Shown here: positions 22,010 through 32,596 of the stretch, piece by piece | Layout: every line of letters starts with the position of its first letter | Position numbering within the stretch: position 1 is the stretch's first letter | From: Notospermus geniculatus | Taxonomy: Eukaryota > Nemertea > Pilidiophora > Heteronemertea > Lineidae | DNA length: 64,000 nucleotides | Assembly: GCA_002633025.1 (NCBI GenBank) | Contig: NMRB01000408.1 | Span: 141,392 to 205,391 of the forward strand | Reading direction: 5' to 3' | Translations under genes and position numbers: made by a program | Notes under the pieces: model-generated | Told to the model about the DNA's origin: nothing | Seen by the model: the letters and a program-made list of their open reading frames with translations, nothing else | The model's database searches: none

Positions 22010-22915
22010 ACTCGTCCCCAGTGTTTAGTTGGCCGTAGGTATAGACCCACTAAACACTGGTATGATTGGCGCCAAAACTGAATGATAGTCAACAGACGGC
22101 GCTGTTTGACGAGATATCCAATCACGAGCCGTCATCATGGGTTTAACCAACGCCGCCGTAACACACTTTCTGATTGGCTATGATTGATTATGTGTACAAA
22201 ATGTACACTGTGTATTCATACTCTTTCCGATTGGAAAGTCAACAAGGTCAATGCCGTTTGCAAATACGAGCAATGTTGTCACGCACCTGTTAGTGTGCAC
22301 CCACGTTTTGGACATTTTGAAGGCTATATTCCAGTTGCCACATGAAAGCTGGCCGAGAATCACCAATTTGGGGCCATGGTGATTTAGAGGAATCAGAGGA
22401 ATCGGAGGAATCAGAGGAAAATTCAGTCTGCAGCCCGTCAGTCACACACAATCACATTGACTATCATGTATATATAAACACAGCCACGCGGTTGTGTAAA
22501 CGTCATAACAGCTTTAGTGGAACTTGCAATTCGGCCCTTTTCTCCTAAAAAGCTGGCTTTCGGCCCTCAAGTCATTTAACTGTCTTATCACCAACATCCA
22601 TGATGATGAGTTTATTATAACAACTCAATAGCCCAGGAAATGTTATGAATTAACTATTCTGACAGTTTTATATTTTATCTTATGGTGATTTTCTGGATTT
22701 TCCAGCCCGATTCCTCTGATTCATCCGATTCCTCTGATTCCTCTAAATCGACATGGCCCTAATTTTACTGGCACGTATCGCGCAGATTCCCAAATGGGGA
22801 TTCCCCGAATCGGACAGCGAGCGCCGTCTGTTGGTCATACTTCGAGATTGGCGTCAACAATAGCAGTATCTAAGCGCGGACAACGTAGTGGGTAGCGGTT
22901 TTAAACTGCGGGGGA
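22010..22915 (+). repeat. Old dispersed element, split by a MITE
   Basis: Block 22010-22225 and block 22787-22915 match, in reverse order and complement, 36185-36395 and 36060-36180, where the two blocks are adjacent. Shared words include GCCGCCGTAACACACTTTCT and TTTGAGA...GGCGTCAACAATAGCAG. So these are parts of one repeat. The left block carries two CCAATCA words. Confidence 0.65.
22366..22762. mobile_element. Inverted-repeat element with GAGGAATCA microsatellite arms
   Basis: Ends GGGGCCATGGTGATTTAGAG (left) and the complement of GGGCCATGTCGATTTAGAGG (right). Each arm continues into 9-bp tandem units GAGGAATCA/GAGGAATCG. Sits between the two blocks of the older repeat. Confidence 0.65.
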
Positions 22916-22976
22916 GTTTAAGATAGACCCTGATGGTTGTCATAAACAGTGCGTGCGGGCAGGCATGATGACAATA

Positions 22977-23104
22977 GGGAGTTTTCGCAAAGCCCCCGAA
23001 ACGCCGCCGCGAACGCCAAACCGATTGTTCAATGCCAAGAACAGAGCACCGAACAAAAGGATAGACCTTCGCGTTGGCCTTTCGGGGGCTTTGCGAAAAG
23101 TCTG
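22977..23104. mobile_element. MITE, GGGAGTTTTCGCAAAGCCCCC family, copy 2
   Basis: 128 bp, TA at 22975-22976 and 23105-23106. The left end is perfect; the right terminus is mutated (GTCTG for CTCCC). Confidence 0.8.
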
Positions 23105-23195
23105 TAATAAACTGGTCCTCGGAGGTATGAACATTAATCTGAGATATACAGTCTTTTTGCTAGCATGTTACAAATTACTTGTGTACATCGTATCA

Positions 23196-23370
23196 GGTGT
23201 AAAGTTTTTCAGTGTTTCCGTGTGTCAGTGTTCCCCCTATTGTTCTGGAAACACTGGCAGATAGATCGACACGTTTCTCTGTGTGTCCTCCATTGTCGAG
23301 TCGCCGCATATTCCGTCAGACAATAGGAGGGGAACACTCACAGATGGGGAACACTCAAAAACGTTACACC
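23196..23370. mobile_element. MITE, GGTGTAAC family
   Basis: 175 bp, ends GGTGTAAAGTTTTTCAGTG and CAAAAACGTTACACC. Closest to the copy at 11373. Confidence 0.8.
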
Positions 23371-23579
23371 GGCACCACGGGAACGACAACGCAAATCTTT
23401 GAATAGGCCGACCCTTCTTTTTCCAGTCGAAAAAGCGTTGGGCCTCATTGTCGCCATTACAATGCTGCTCTCGCGTGAGCGTCACTTTCGCCTAACAGGA
23501 TGGATGACAAGTGTCAACAATGGCCATGTCAAACAATAACCCTTTTTCACAGAGTTGGTTCGATCCCGTTGGTGAGGTA

Positions 23580-24116
23580 AGGCCGCCGCACATGATACAT
23601 TTTTCTCCTACGAAATATTTTGTAGGAATTTATTTTACCGTGTATGATGGGAAACATCGTCCCATTTTTGTCGTATAGGAAAAAATCCACAAATAGGTTC
23701 TGTCCTATTTTTCTTGTACAACAAAATGCTATAGGGAATATTTCCTAACGTCGTTGTGGTAGCAGATTATTGTACAACTGCCAAACAATATGACCTCGTG
23801 ACGTGGTCATATTTTTCGTCACACACAATAGGGAGTTTGAGATCAGCGACTTATCACGGATCCTTATACGTATACGGATAGAATTCTGTACAAAGAGGAC
23901 AAATTTTGTGTACATTTCGATCCGTATACGTATAAGGATCCGTGATAAGTCGCTGATCTCAATCTCCCTAATAACTTTGATGCTGCAACGTAATACTTCC
24001 TAGGAAATAAATGGGATCATCTACGGCGAGATGCGAAATATTTCTTTCCAATAAAATTTGATGAGAAATCGTACGAAATATTTCGTAGGAGAAAAATGTA
24101 TCGTGTACGGCGGCCT
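23580..24116. mobile_element. Inverted-repeat element AGGCCGCCGCACATGATAC
   Basis: Ends AGGCCGCCGCACATGATACA and the complement, flanked by TA (23578-23579, 24117-24118). Arms of about 55 bases contain TCCTACGAAATATTT. It contains the younger MITE 23831-23968. Confidence 0.75.
23831..23968. mobile_element. MITE, TA-GGGAGTTTGAGATCAGCG family, nested
   Basis: 138-bp hairpin, TA at 23829-23830 and 23969-23970. Arms of about 55 bases with GGATCCTTATACGTATACGG. Lies inside the larger element. Confidence 0.85.
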
Positions 24117-24118
24117 TA

Positions 24119-24646
24119 AAGCACCACGCTATGCATCCAAAACTGAGTTTCGTGACGCCGTCGTAGTGCATCTCATTTACGGCGACCTCGTTCATAGCAT
24201 TATACACACGGTCGATGTACACCATTTACACACAGAGCTAATTCATGGTGGTGAGGTTGATCATGATCTTGTCAATGCATGCTCTACAAGACTGTTCAAA
24301 TCTATCGATTTGAATGATGTAACTGACCAATTAGGTATTCTGTGTGTTCTTACACACAAACGAATGAGTTGAAGCATGTGTACCTTACCTGATGAAGGGT
24401 TATTCACACTATAACACCACGTTGCCATGATATAGTATCAGTCCAGCCTCGGTGTTATCACTGGCTATATATGGCTGGACAGGGGACCAGTCATATCGAG
24501 GTGTGGAGGGAGAAAGAGTCACCGTACGCATATAGTTGTGCTTTAAGTACATGCACAGTGGATTGATGAGCATTTTGGCAAAATCACGTGAAGACGGATT
24601 CGTGGTCTTATAGTCAATTGATTATGCCACTGTAACACTCAAGGCC
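24119..24646. other. No recognisable feature
   Basis: A plus-strand frame runs to 24372 but has no recognisable domain and begins inside a transposon arm. Otherwise empty. Confidence 0.4.
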
Positions 24647-24823
24647 GGTGTAAGCTTTTTTCAGTGTTCCCCATCTATGAGTGTTTCCTTCCTATTATAT
24701 GACGGAATAAGCTGCGACTTAACAATAGGGGACACAGAGAGAAACATGGCGATCTATATGCATGTGTTTCCAAAACAGTAACGGGACACACTGACACACA
24801 GAAACACTGGCAGGTGTAACACC
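24647..24823 (-). mobile_element. MITE, GGTGTAAC family, opposite orientation
   Basis: About 177 bp with the same interior words (GGAAACAC, AATAAGCTGCGACT) in the reverse orientation relative to 11373 and 23196. Ends are partly mutated. Confidence 0.7.
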
Positions 24824-25016
24824 GGGGTCCATATTCATAAAATTACTTAAGTCAAATAGTGGAGCAGATCAGCCAGCAAAAGGGCCTTAAACAGGAGATG
24901 GCTTGCATAGTCTTATAACAATATCAAGTAGGTATCATTTTGTTCGTTAGGATGTCTACTTTATGAATCTGGATGTTATACTTGTGAAATAATAGGGTAA
25001 CATGTCATTTTAACCC

Positions 25017-25130
25017 CTTCCTGACTTTATCATTGGACCCAAGATCTGAACTTTGTACAGGAGAATTCGGACCCGATGTACAGCTAACTTTTGAACGGTA
25101 GGATTTACACCATATAAATGTATTACATAT
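25017..25130. repeat. Fragment of the TACCCAGGGGGCAAA foldback family
   Basis: Shares GATGTACAGCTAACTTTTGA and GGATTTACACC...ATAAATGTATTAC with the arms of the complete element at 54388-55147. Both ends are missing. Confidence 0.6.
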
Positions 25131-25721
25131 AGTAGACATTCAAACGAACGAAATGACACCCATTTTGTCTTGTAAAGACTATGCAAAGTGTGCCAATAAT
25201 TTGCTGCCCTTTCTGCCCCTCTAAAAGTGTGACACTTGCCCTTTGTTCAATGTAAAAGATACGTATCACACTTTGACTTGTGTATGTTGATGAATATGAC
25301 CTTGAGCACTGCATCAAATCAAATCCTGGTCGGAAACTGGGCCGACAATACTGATGACAATCGATGGAGTACACACCCGGTGCACAAGTATTGACACTAC
25401 TAATCAATCCAGCACACCTTCCACAGGTGTTTACAGAGCGCTTCCTGGCAGTATCATGTCCTCAGAAAAACTCGACATTATTCCATGCATTGTTATCTTA
25501 TTACAACTCTTATCAGTTTTATCACTACAATATGGAGTCACCAAACAGATGACACGTGGATATCGAGCCCCAAACTTAACATCGCCCACGATGGCACGCC
25601 AGAGCGGAGTACATGTTTGTTTAACCTTGGAGGAATATATAATTACTCCAAGGTTTAACTATCTCTGTAAACGTTCCATTCATTTTACATAAGCTGCGAT
25701 TCAATTACAACTTTTAGATCA
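25131..25721. other. No recognisable feature
   Basis: No domain-bearing frame or repeat partner. A short hairpin on TTAACCTTGGAG occurs near 25620-25660. Confidence 0.4.
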
Positions 25722-25895
25722 GGTGTAACATTTTTCAGTGTGGCCGTTTTTCTGTGTGATTTCCATTGTTCGAAACACACTCGGAAACGAACTCGCTGTT
25801 TCTATGTGTGTCGTCCATTGTCAAGTCACCGCTTATTCCGTCAATCTATTGTATTGTCACACTGGCACACGGGCCTCACAGAAAAACGTTACACC
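25722..25895. mobile_element. MITE, GGTGTAAC family, intact sister of the 8.2 kb copy
   Basis: 174 bp, ends GGTGTAACATTTTTCAGTG and the complement. It shows the empty version of the site where the GCTGAAAGGG element entered the 8.2 kb copy (single CACACTGGC). Confidence 0.85.
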
Positions 25896-25913
25896 GGTCT
25901 TAATAGTACAAGT

Positions 25914-26560
25914 GTGGCAGGAATCAACGTCCTAGGAATGCAAGTCCGCAGAACAACAGCCCGCTGAATGGTCATGGTCTCCATAGCCATATATTCTAAT
26001 CGCTCACTCAACAATAAAACCGGACTTTGATTCCAGGGGGACTTTGATTCCTGTCACACCGTGTCTATCCGCATCTAAAATAAGACCGGATATTTCACGG
26101 CTTGCGCTTCCACTACTGGATTTGAGGTTAGTAAGTTCGGCTACAGATGGCGATACGTGGAGTGAATCGCGTATTGTTCTGGTACTTTCGAGCATGCGCA
26201 ATGTCGAAAGCGATATTAAGCCAAATGTAGCCGAACATAATACTACAAATAGGTCCGGACTTACTGCCATTCCACTAGAGAAACACCATTGTTGATCCGC
26301 ATCTAATTTAGATTCGGAGTATACTCGGTTATGCTATTCGAGCTTAATAGATCCGCACTTTATATTGGAACCGGGCTTATTAAACACGGACATTCTGTAA
26401 TGGAGGCAGAATAAGCCCGGACAAATACCGGCTTTTTTGTAGTGGAAGCGCAGCTATAAGTTCTCGATGAAACGAGGGTCATGAAGGTCGGTATCAAAAG
26501 CGCGGACTGCATTTTCTGATTAGGATAAGTGTCAAATGATGAAGACAAATTTATAGCACT
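25914..26560. repeat. Dispersed repeat cluster, AAAGTCCGG family and relatives
   Basis: 25914-26055 matches 10755-10869 in reverse complement. The rest to 26560 has repeated words such as ATCCGCATCTAA and AATAAGCCCGGACA, but no clear boundaries or gene. Confidence 0.5.
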
Positions 26561-26654
26561 ATTGCCTGCAGGGCACCCTGCAGCCTACATTTTGCACTGA
26601 CAATGTCCCTCGTTCCGTGGTTGAGCGGATATGGGACAACCCTGACGGAGATCT

Positions 26655-26797
26655 GGGGCCATCACATATTCACGAAGCCTGCGCAATTTTCCGTGCACGC
26701 AAGTGTACTGTTTGGCTGCATATGCCCTATTGTTCACCGACTGCCTTAATAGATTTCCGTGGACGCAAATTTGCGATGGCTTCATGAATATGGCCCC
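26655..26797. mobile_element. MITE, GGGGCCATATTCACGAAG family, copy 1
   Basis: 143 bp with inverted ends GGGGCCAT...ATTCACGAAG and CTTCATGAATATGGCCCC. The shared interior TGCCCTATTGTTCAC also occurs at 43530-43669. Target duplication not clear. Confidence 0.75.
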
Positions 26798-27817
26798 TGG
26801 TCGCCGGGTAGGGGCAGGTGGGCTTGGCATGAGTGCTATGAGGAGGCGCCATTTGGTGGTGTTCATGTAACTTGAACATGTTTATCAAATTTCGACTGGA
26901 GAATTGCTCATCAGATGCATGCAACTTTTGGGCATTTTGTAACCCGTCAAAAATACCCCTACAATACAAGTGTCCCAAAGAGACAGGCGGCCCAGCATTG
27001 GATTTCAGAAAAGCTAGTTAAAGGGGCACGGTGTTACTGTTGGATCTCAAATGCGTTATTTGACTGCTGACGTAGAGGGAGCCACCTAGCGGCAGTAAGA
27101 CGTACAACAAAAATGCATTACAAAATTTACACGTAGTAAATCGGGTCAATTCACCGACAACGTAGTCAGTCCCTGGGTTGGAGAGTGGCGCCGGCTGTCG
27201 AGAAAAAGTGGCAATACCGATGTCTTTTAAAATCTATTACTTGCACACTTATAGGCCTACTGAAAAGTGCAAATGACTCTGTTATATTCTTTTTTCTGGA
27301 AAAAAATACATTTTAGATTTTCCAGAAACCTGTACTCATACGACGTCAAAGGATCATATAATCACTTCACCACCTTATCACTGATTATCTGATGACAAGA
27401 AAAGGAAAACCTTTGGGATTCCTTCCCCTGACCGTCCGCGTAATAATCCTGATAATTGGGTCCCTACTGTACAAGAGATGACAAGGTTTATGTCTGCTTA
27501 ATTAACTTAAGAAGGCGACGATCACAAGGAAATTACGAGTCGTGTTTCAGATCAGGAAGTCGGGCAATCGTGACGGCTACTCAAACCCATCTTGTTATAA
27601 GATTGTCTGTGGGTGGATGTTACAACAATTTCATCTGTACCTGATGTCGATCAGAGTGCTATGGGCCGTTATATCCGCAAAATAAAGATGTTACAAAATA
27701 AAGAGTTTGTGAATAATGATATCTAGTCGTTGCGATGATCTTGAGTCGTTGGTGCGAAAGACGTTGGGCGGCGCTGCAGTCTCCAGGATGATCTGAAGAA
27801 CTACATGTATGATAGTA
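26798..27817. other. No recognisable feature
   Basis: About 1 kb without a recognised gene or repeat partner. Confidence 0.4.
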
Positions 27818-27966
27818 GGGAGGTTTATAAATCAAACGATAAACGTAAACGTTAACGACAACGTTATTTTTGTACCAAAAATGCAATATAAAATTTGGCT
27901 AATGTGTAGTCTGGAAAAAAACTTTGTCGTAAAGTTTACGTTAATCGTTTGACTGCTAAACCTCCT
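27818..27966. mobile_element. MITE, TA-GGGAGGTTT...ATCAAACGATAAACG family, copy 3
   Basis: 149 bp, TA at 27816-27817 and 27967-27968. Same length as copy 2 and about 90% alike. Confidence 0.85.
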
Positions 27967-28138
27967 TATTGTCGCCTTTCATAAGTTCGACACAGAAAGT
28001 GAACTTCTTGTTTCATTGTATCTCCTTTATTTGTGACCCCTCGTATAACATAAAACTGTTTGGGTTCGGAGATTGTTTGGGTACTGATGGACGCCTCGTT
28101 TAAACATGGGCCATTGAACCATCTTTTATGAAGATGGG

Positions 28139-28222
28139 GATTTGGCCTAGTGGTTTAAGGCGTGCTGCCCCTTAGTGCTGGCGATTGATGCCTTATGCGA
28201 GGGTCCGTGGGTTCGATTCTGG
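28139..28222 (+). repeat. tRNA-like sequence with long variable region
   Basis: Box A-like TGGCCTAGTGG and box B-like GGTTCGATTCT lie about 55 bases apart, as in class II (Leu/Ser) tRNAs, but the acceptor and T stems do not pair. Probably a tRNA pseudogene or SINE head. Confidence 0.45.
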
Positions 28223-28667
28223 TAGGAAGCAATGTCTTTCACCTTTGAAACCCAATTTCTATTTCATATTCTTGTTTCATTGAGAGTGACGAATAATATG
28301 ATTTGGGTCTCTAAGCAACAAGTTCCACAACAGTATTTGGCAAGAAGGTTAAAAATTTTGTATGTTCCTGTTTTTGTGAGTTCAAGTTGGTATATGTAAA
28401 TGGCAGGGCAAAGTGGACAACTTCATTGACCCTCCAGCCGAATTATGGCACATCTTACTAGACGAAATTTTATTCTATATTATCATGTAAAAATTGCGAA
28501 AATCCGTTTTAGGTGCAAGCCCTATCATGTACACTTTGAGTATTTTACAAGTAAAGTGTTTCATTTCAGTGATATGTAGGCCTATGACAAGCTCAGGCAT
28601 AACAAAAATTGTTCTCAAACATTTTTTAAACACGCTTTAGATACTACACATATAGATACTACACATA
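28223..28667. other. No recognisable feature
   Basis: No gene or repeat recognised. Confidence 0.4.
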
Positions 28668-29254
28668 GGGTGAGGTCAAATATTTGGATTAAGCTAAAAC
28701 TGAGATAATCGGGGTTTTATCCCACTTGGTAGGTTTTAATCTGAACTCCTAAAACCTGTCTCAGATTAAGACTTCATTAAAACCTGGATAAAACCTGGAC
28801 TAAAACTTCGTTAAAACCTGCGGTTCATGAAATCTGTTCTTGGCTTTCATTCAGTCAAAGATGTCTCTGAATTGGCTCTCTAGTATAGGCAGGTGTACTG
28901 TCAAAGTTTTCACCTCTTCGGAGTGCTACAGCTTGTAACTGGGCTGGCAAACATAGCTGCAACCTTAATCCAAACATTTGACCTCTGCAGGTTTTAGTCT
29001 GGTTTTAGTCCCTAGGGACTAAAACCTCACCCAATTCATTTTCCATTAAAATTTTTAAAACTTCGGCTTCCTGCTGGGATTAACGAAGTTTTAACTCGAG
29101 AAGTTTTAATACTCAGGTTTTAAAACTTTCTTAAGACAGTTTTAAGCGGGTTTTAAGATAAAACTTGGTGGGAGGTCAAATATTGGTTTTAGTCTAAAAC
29201 TTTCTTAAGACTTGGCATTAAAACCTGACTAAGCCGAATATTTGACCTCACCCA
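28668..29254. mobile_element. Foldback element GGGTGAGGTCAAATATT
   Basis: 587 bp with inverted ends GGGTGAGGTCAAATATTTGG and the complement. A second internal inverted copy of GGTCAAATGTTTGGATTAAG is near 28970. The interior is made of many AAAACCT/AGGTTTT words in both orientations. It ends 268 bases upstream of the receptor start codon. Confidence 0.75.
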
Positions 29255-29522
29255 TTGTAAGTTACCTGATATCGTTACTCAAGGAAACATTTAATGCGGC
29301 AGGGACATATTATTTTACCACGATTCAAATATCCACAGTTTCATTTTTGCTTTGTTTCAACATCAGTGCGTTTTTATACTTCTTGTTTAACAAATGTAAT
29401 TTTACGACACAATGATTTCTGTTACAGTTTTACATTTCATTTACCATTTGAACCCAATGGTGATAGTTGAATGAACTTTCCTTACTTATGGAGACATTGA
29501 GAGTCATTCCAACTTCGAAGCC
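29255..29522 (+). other. Region upstream of the receptor start
   Basis: AT-rich 5' flank or 5'UTR. No clear TATA box or initiator can be defended. An upstream non-coding exon cannot be excluded. Confidence 0.3.
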
Positions 29523-29824
29523 ATGAAATCAGCATTCAATGCAACATTTTCCACCAAAGCGGCTCACTCCTTTCCCGGCCTTGAACTTGCTACAACTTTC
29601 TTCATCAAATGGCTGCCTTTCTTCATCATAACGATGGGATTGATAGGAAATATCATGTCTTTACTAGTCACGACTAGAAAGGACAACCGTCGTATCAGCA
29701 CCTGTGTCTACATGGCAGGCCTGGCAGTTGTTGATAGTGCGGTCTTAGTGAACGAGTTAGTGTACGTTGTCCTCGCTGTATATGATGTTTTTGAAGGTCG
29801 CTTGGATAAAGTAACTTTGTTACG
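29523..29824 (+). CDS. Rhodopsin-family GPCR, exon 1 (N-terminus to TM2)
   Basis: Start of a class A seven-helix receptor, likely for a peptide or other small ligand, acting at the plasma membrane. The ATG sits in a fair context (GAAGCCATGA). Residue 6 opens an N-glycosylation site (NAT). TM1 is near residues 27-50 with the family GLIGN motif (Asn1.50). TM2 near residues 64-90 has the LAVVD aspartate (Asp2.50). The exon ends after two bases of codon 101 at CG/GTGAGT, a strong donor. Joined to the acceptor at 31770 it restores CGT (Arg) in frame. Predicted total length is 326 residues, normal for the class. Fine classification is uncertain: it looks most like invertebrate FMRFamide-receptor-type orphans, but the ligand cannot be inferred. 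Confidence 0.85.
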
Positions 29825-29896
29825 GTGAGTACAGGGTGTATGTAGCTCAAGATCAACTTTTACTCGCACTTTCAATCGTACCATTATGAGACAATA

Positions 29897-30060
29897 GGAG
29901 CTGGCAGTGAGTTGGCCAATAGGTGTCACTACGGCCCAATTCAATGCATATAGCGGACCCATTCATTCTCGATCGAGCAGCAATCCTGTGGATTTTCCTT
30001 TGCATTGGTCCGCTGAAACTTTGCTGCCATTTTTTGGCAATACGCGCGGCTGAGTGCTCC
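29897..30060. mobile_element. MITE, GGAGC family, copy 2 (intronic)
   Basis: 164 bp, TA on both sides (29895-29896, 30061-30062), about 85% like 3391-3549. Confidence 0.8.
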
Positions 30061-30332
30061 TATTCGCTGAGCCTAAGGACACAAACAACACTGCAAATGG
30101 GGACCATAACCCACTGCCTCATAGGTGTCACTAGTGGTTAAAACAATATTGAAATGAAACTGACACCCAGGTCCGGATCAATTTCCCACACAAAAGGCAA
30201 CCATTGTATAGGACTGGTTACGACGTTGTGCCCTCTATCATAGTTATGATCCCCATTGGACGATCGTTCAACGAGACGCCTGTTAAGTAGGCAGCACACC
30301 AGGCGAAGCGAGGGCGATTTTGCAAACGATCT

Positions 30333-30459
30333 GGGGTGGCCGCATAGAAACTCCGCTAGCGCTAGCAGAGCCCATCTGCCGATAGTGCTGTACATTTTTC
30401 CATGCATTTTAATACCGATAGGCTGTCGAAGCACTAGCGGAGTTTCTATGCGGGTACCC
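30333..30459. mobile_element. MITE, CCGCATAGAAACTCCGC family, copy 2 (intronic)
   Basis: 127-bp hairpin matching 14442-14568 inverted; interior CTGCCGATAGTGCTGTACAT is conserved. Confidence 0.8.
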
Positions 30460-31249
30460 TTGATCGCCACCGCTCTTCCCGCCAGCCACCGCAAACCAGG
30501 CGATAATCGCTCTTGTTTGTACGGTGTTATAGTCAGGAATCTGAAGCCCGTAGCTTCATGTCCAGAAGAGGTTCCAGGGTGATTAAGATTTCTATGGTGC
30601 ATTTTGAATTTGATAAAAAAATGAGCAAATTTAGGTTCACCTTGACCTTTGACATTGACCTTGACCACGCAGCAATTGCATAACGTTTCTAATGGGTAGA
30701 GACCATAACATTGTATACTAACAGACGTTTGAACCGCATGAATCTCACTCGTGAGTAGGTAGTAATCGGGATTTACAAAAAAACGGCATTTTTGTGAGTG
30801 GTTACGATCATGGTAACGGGCATTTTCACTACGTAGCTGCCCGAAATCAGGCTGTCAACAGGCATATTCAAATCCGCCTATGTCTGAGAAAAAATCAATT
30901 TCACTGCCCTATGCTTCTACTAAAACTTTAGCGAAAAAGAAAATGGGGACTTCATCTTCCTGACAATTTGGCGATATGCTCGGCGAGAAGCGATTTATCT
31001 CAACGAAATAATCAAGCCACTGTTTGATAATGGGCGACGTGTCAACGTGGGTGCCATGTATTTTATGCCATTAACTGAATATTAGAGGTATTCCGACACT
31101 GTTCTTTCACTACAGGCCACTACAATGTGTCACGAACACAATGTTTTTCACAATGCAGTGGTTTGCAGTGTCCGGAATTAGGTATCCAATGGAAAATTGA
31201 AGCCATGTCAATATAGAAATAATAATATAGAAATAATACTCGTCGGATA

Positions 31250-31550
31250 TACGCTCTATGTGCAACTTTTTTTGTACACGACGTTTTGCGTGTTCTTGGA
31301 CACGCGTCTTCAGGGGAAATGGGCAAAATGTCTGAACGTTAGAGTATGACGTCATTAGGTCTTTACGTCTTGATGATGACGTCATAAGGCGATGACATGT
31401 GTACAGTCCTTGGTTCCTGTTGATGTCTGGGCAGAGTCTTCTTATCTGAATGGCCTCGTGTAGTTTTCTGACAGTTGCCTGCTGTTTGTTGACGCACAAG
31501 GGTCTTGCTGTGGTCCACTGATGGCGTGTCTTGGGTTCTTCATTCACCAC
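31250..31550 (-). pseudogene. Penelope-like element 3' fragment (GIY-YIG end and hammerhead-like motif)
   Basis: On the minus strand the frame gives KLHEAIQIRRLCPDINRNQG, which matches the end of the GIY-YIG endonuclease of Penelope-like elements (conserved HEAI..RR..P..NR.QG). Just downstream (31325-31280) the DNA reads CTGAAGA, a 6-bp GCGTGT/ACACGC hairpin, then AAAA. This is the layout of the hammerhead core known from these elements, with the first base of GAAA changed. RT is absent, so this is a 5'-truncated, dead copy antisense to the receptor gene. Its 5' edge runs into the 62-base segment that is duplicated at the acceptor. Confidence 0.6.
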
Positions 31551-31774
31551 ATCATACCTTCATTTTTTTCTTGTAGTTTTTTTTCCTGTAGAAAATGTAC
31601 AGCTGATTTTTTCATGACGTAAGCGTCAACACATAAAACGACGTCAATGACGTCGTTTTGGTCGCACTGCTCGCAGCGCCGACCTGTCGGGATTTCCGGC
31701 ACGCAGGTTCCTCATTGATGGCGTGTCTTGGGTTCATTCACCACATCATACCTTCATTTTTTTCTTGTAGTTTT
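31518..31774 (+). repeat. Direct repeat duplicating the intron 3' end
   Basis: A segment of about 60 bases (GATGGCGTGTCTTGGGTTC ... TTTTTTTCTTGTAGTTTT) occurs at 31518-31580 and again at 31713-31774. The second copy contains the acceptor used by exon 2. Use of the first acceptor would read into a stop (TAA at 31621) within about 15 codons. Confidence 0.8.
31585..31693. repeat. CRE-like dispersed repeat, copy 1
   Basis: Shares TGTAGAAAATGTA, ACGACGTCAATGACGTCG and GCAGCGC...ACCTGTCGGGAT with 47187-47306. Contains overlapping TGACGT words resembling ATF/CREB sites. Lies between the two halves of the acceptor duplication. Confidence 0.7.
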
Positions 31775-32449
31775 GGCTGGTACCTCGGAAATTCATTTTC
31801 AGTCTCATCTGGCATGACCTTGGCTGCAATGAGTGTAGACAGAGCTATTGTTGTTACGTTTCCAATGAAAGCTCCTTTCATCTGTACGCCTTCAAAAGCT
31901 TTCAAGGCAACAATAGGAATCACGATCTTCCAGCTGATCCTTCATATATACTGTTTTTATATTTACCAAGTACCCGACGCAGGTGCTCTTGCACCTATTG
32001 TTGATTTTCCGGAAGCAAGATGGCTAGAAAGATTCCACACAGTCTATGTTTTGTTAATGAGCTGCGTTGTACCTTTTTGCACTATAATCATTTCTAATGG
32101 CGTCATAATATTCAACGTTCGGAAAGCTGCAGAGGAGAGAAAAAGAATGGAAGCAAACACCAAGAAAAAAGCAACAGAGGCAAATCTGACGAAAATGCTG
32201 CTGATGACGTCATCAGTTTACATCCTGTGTTCGACTCCTATTCGTATCTATGATAATCTTGATGTTTACGATTTGACTGTAAGTTATTGGCTTGCTCGTT
32301 ACGATTTAGAATTTGCAATTGTGAATGAACTGTGGTTGACGAATTATGCTGTGAACTTTTACATTTATTTCCTCGGGGGAGGACAGAAATTTCGTCGTGA
32401 CGTGAAAAACATTATGCAAACGTGTTCAGGGAAATCCACAGGAAACTGA
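31771..32449 (+). CDS. Rhodopsin-family GPCR, exon 2 (TM3 to C-terminus)
   Basis: Acceptor TTCTTGTAG/T; the first base completes codon 101. TM3 ends in SVDRAIVVTFP, a DRA variant of DRY. TM4, TM5 (near YVLLMSCVVPFCTIII) and TM6 follow, with CSTP in place of CWxP. TM7 carries NFYIY in place of NPxxY, then a basic helix 8 (GGGQKFRRDVK). A highly charged third loop (AAEERKRMEANTKKKATEAN) is typical of G-protein contact. No cysteine stands at the start of TM3 or in the second extracellular loop, so the usual disulfide cannot form. The stop is at 32447-32449. The frame is intact through all helices, so I read it as a functional, divergent receptor. Confidence 0.85.
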
Positions 32450-32596
32450 TAGCTACGTCTGAACAAGCTGCACGTTTGACGCTGATTTCAAGTTCCCTTG
32501 GATCAAGTCGGTGAGATGCGGTGAGTTACGTATCTGCCCTAACGGAAAGGTATCCAACACAGAGCACAAAAAACGACACACAAAATGATAGAAAAC

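Larger units (their letters stand above)
29825..31770 (+). other. Receptor intron, GT-AG, transposon-filled
   Basis: Begins GTGAGT and ends TTTTTTTCTTGTAG. Contains two MITEs (29897, 30333), an antisense Penelope-like fragment (31250-31550) and a duplicated copy of its own 3' end (31518-31580) separated from the used acceptor by a CRE-like repeat. The 176-codon minus-strand frame at 30138-30668 overlaps a MITE and is not a gene. Confidence 0.75.

Noticed and set aside
22366-22762. CRISPR-like short repeats (GAGGAATCA units)
   Set aside because: Units are adjacent, with no spacers, and form the arms of an inverted-repeat element in animal DNA.
30138-30668. 176-codon minus-strand frame in the receptor intron
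   Set aside because: It runs through a MITE (30333-30459) whose mirror copy at 14.4 kb gives a similar peptide; no domain, no splice context.
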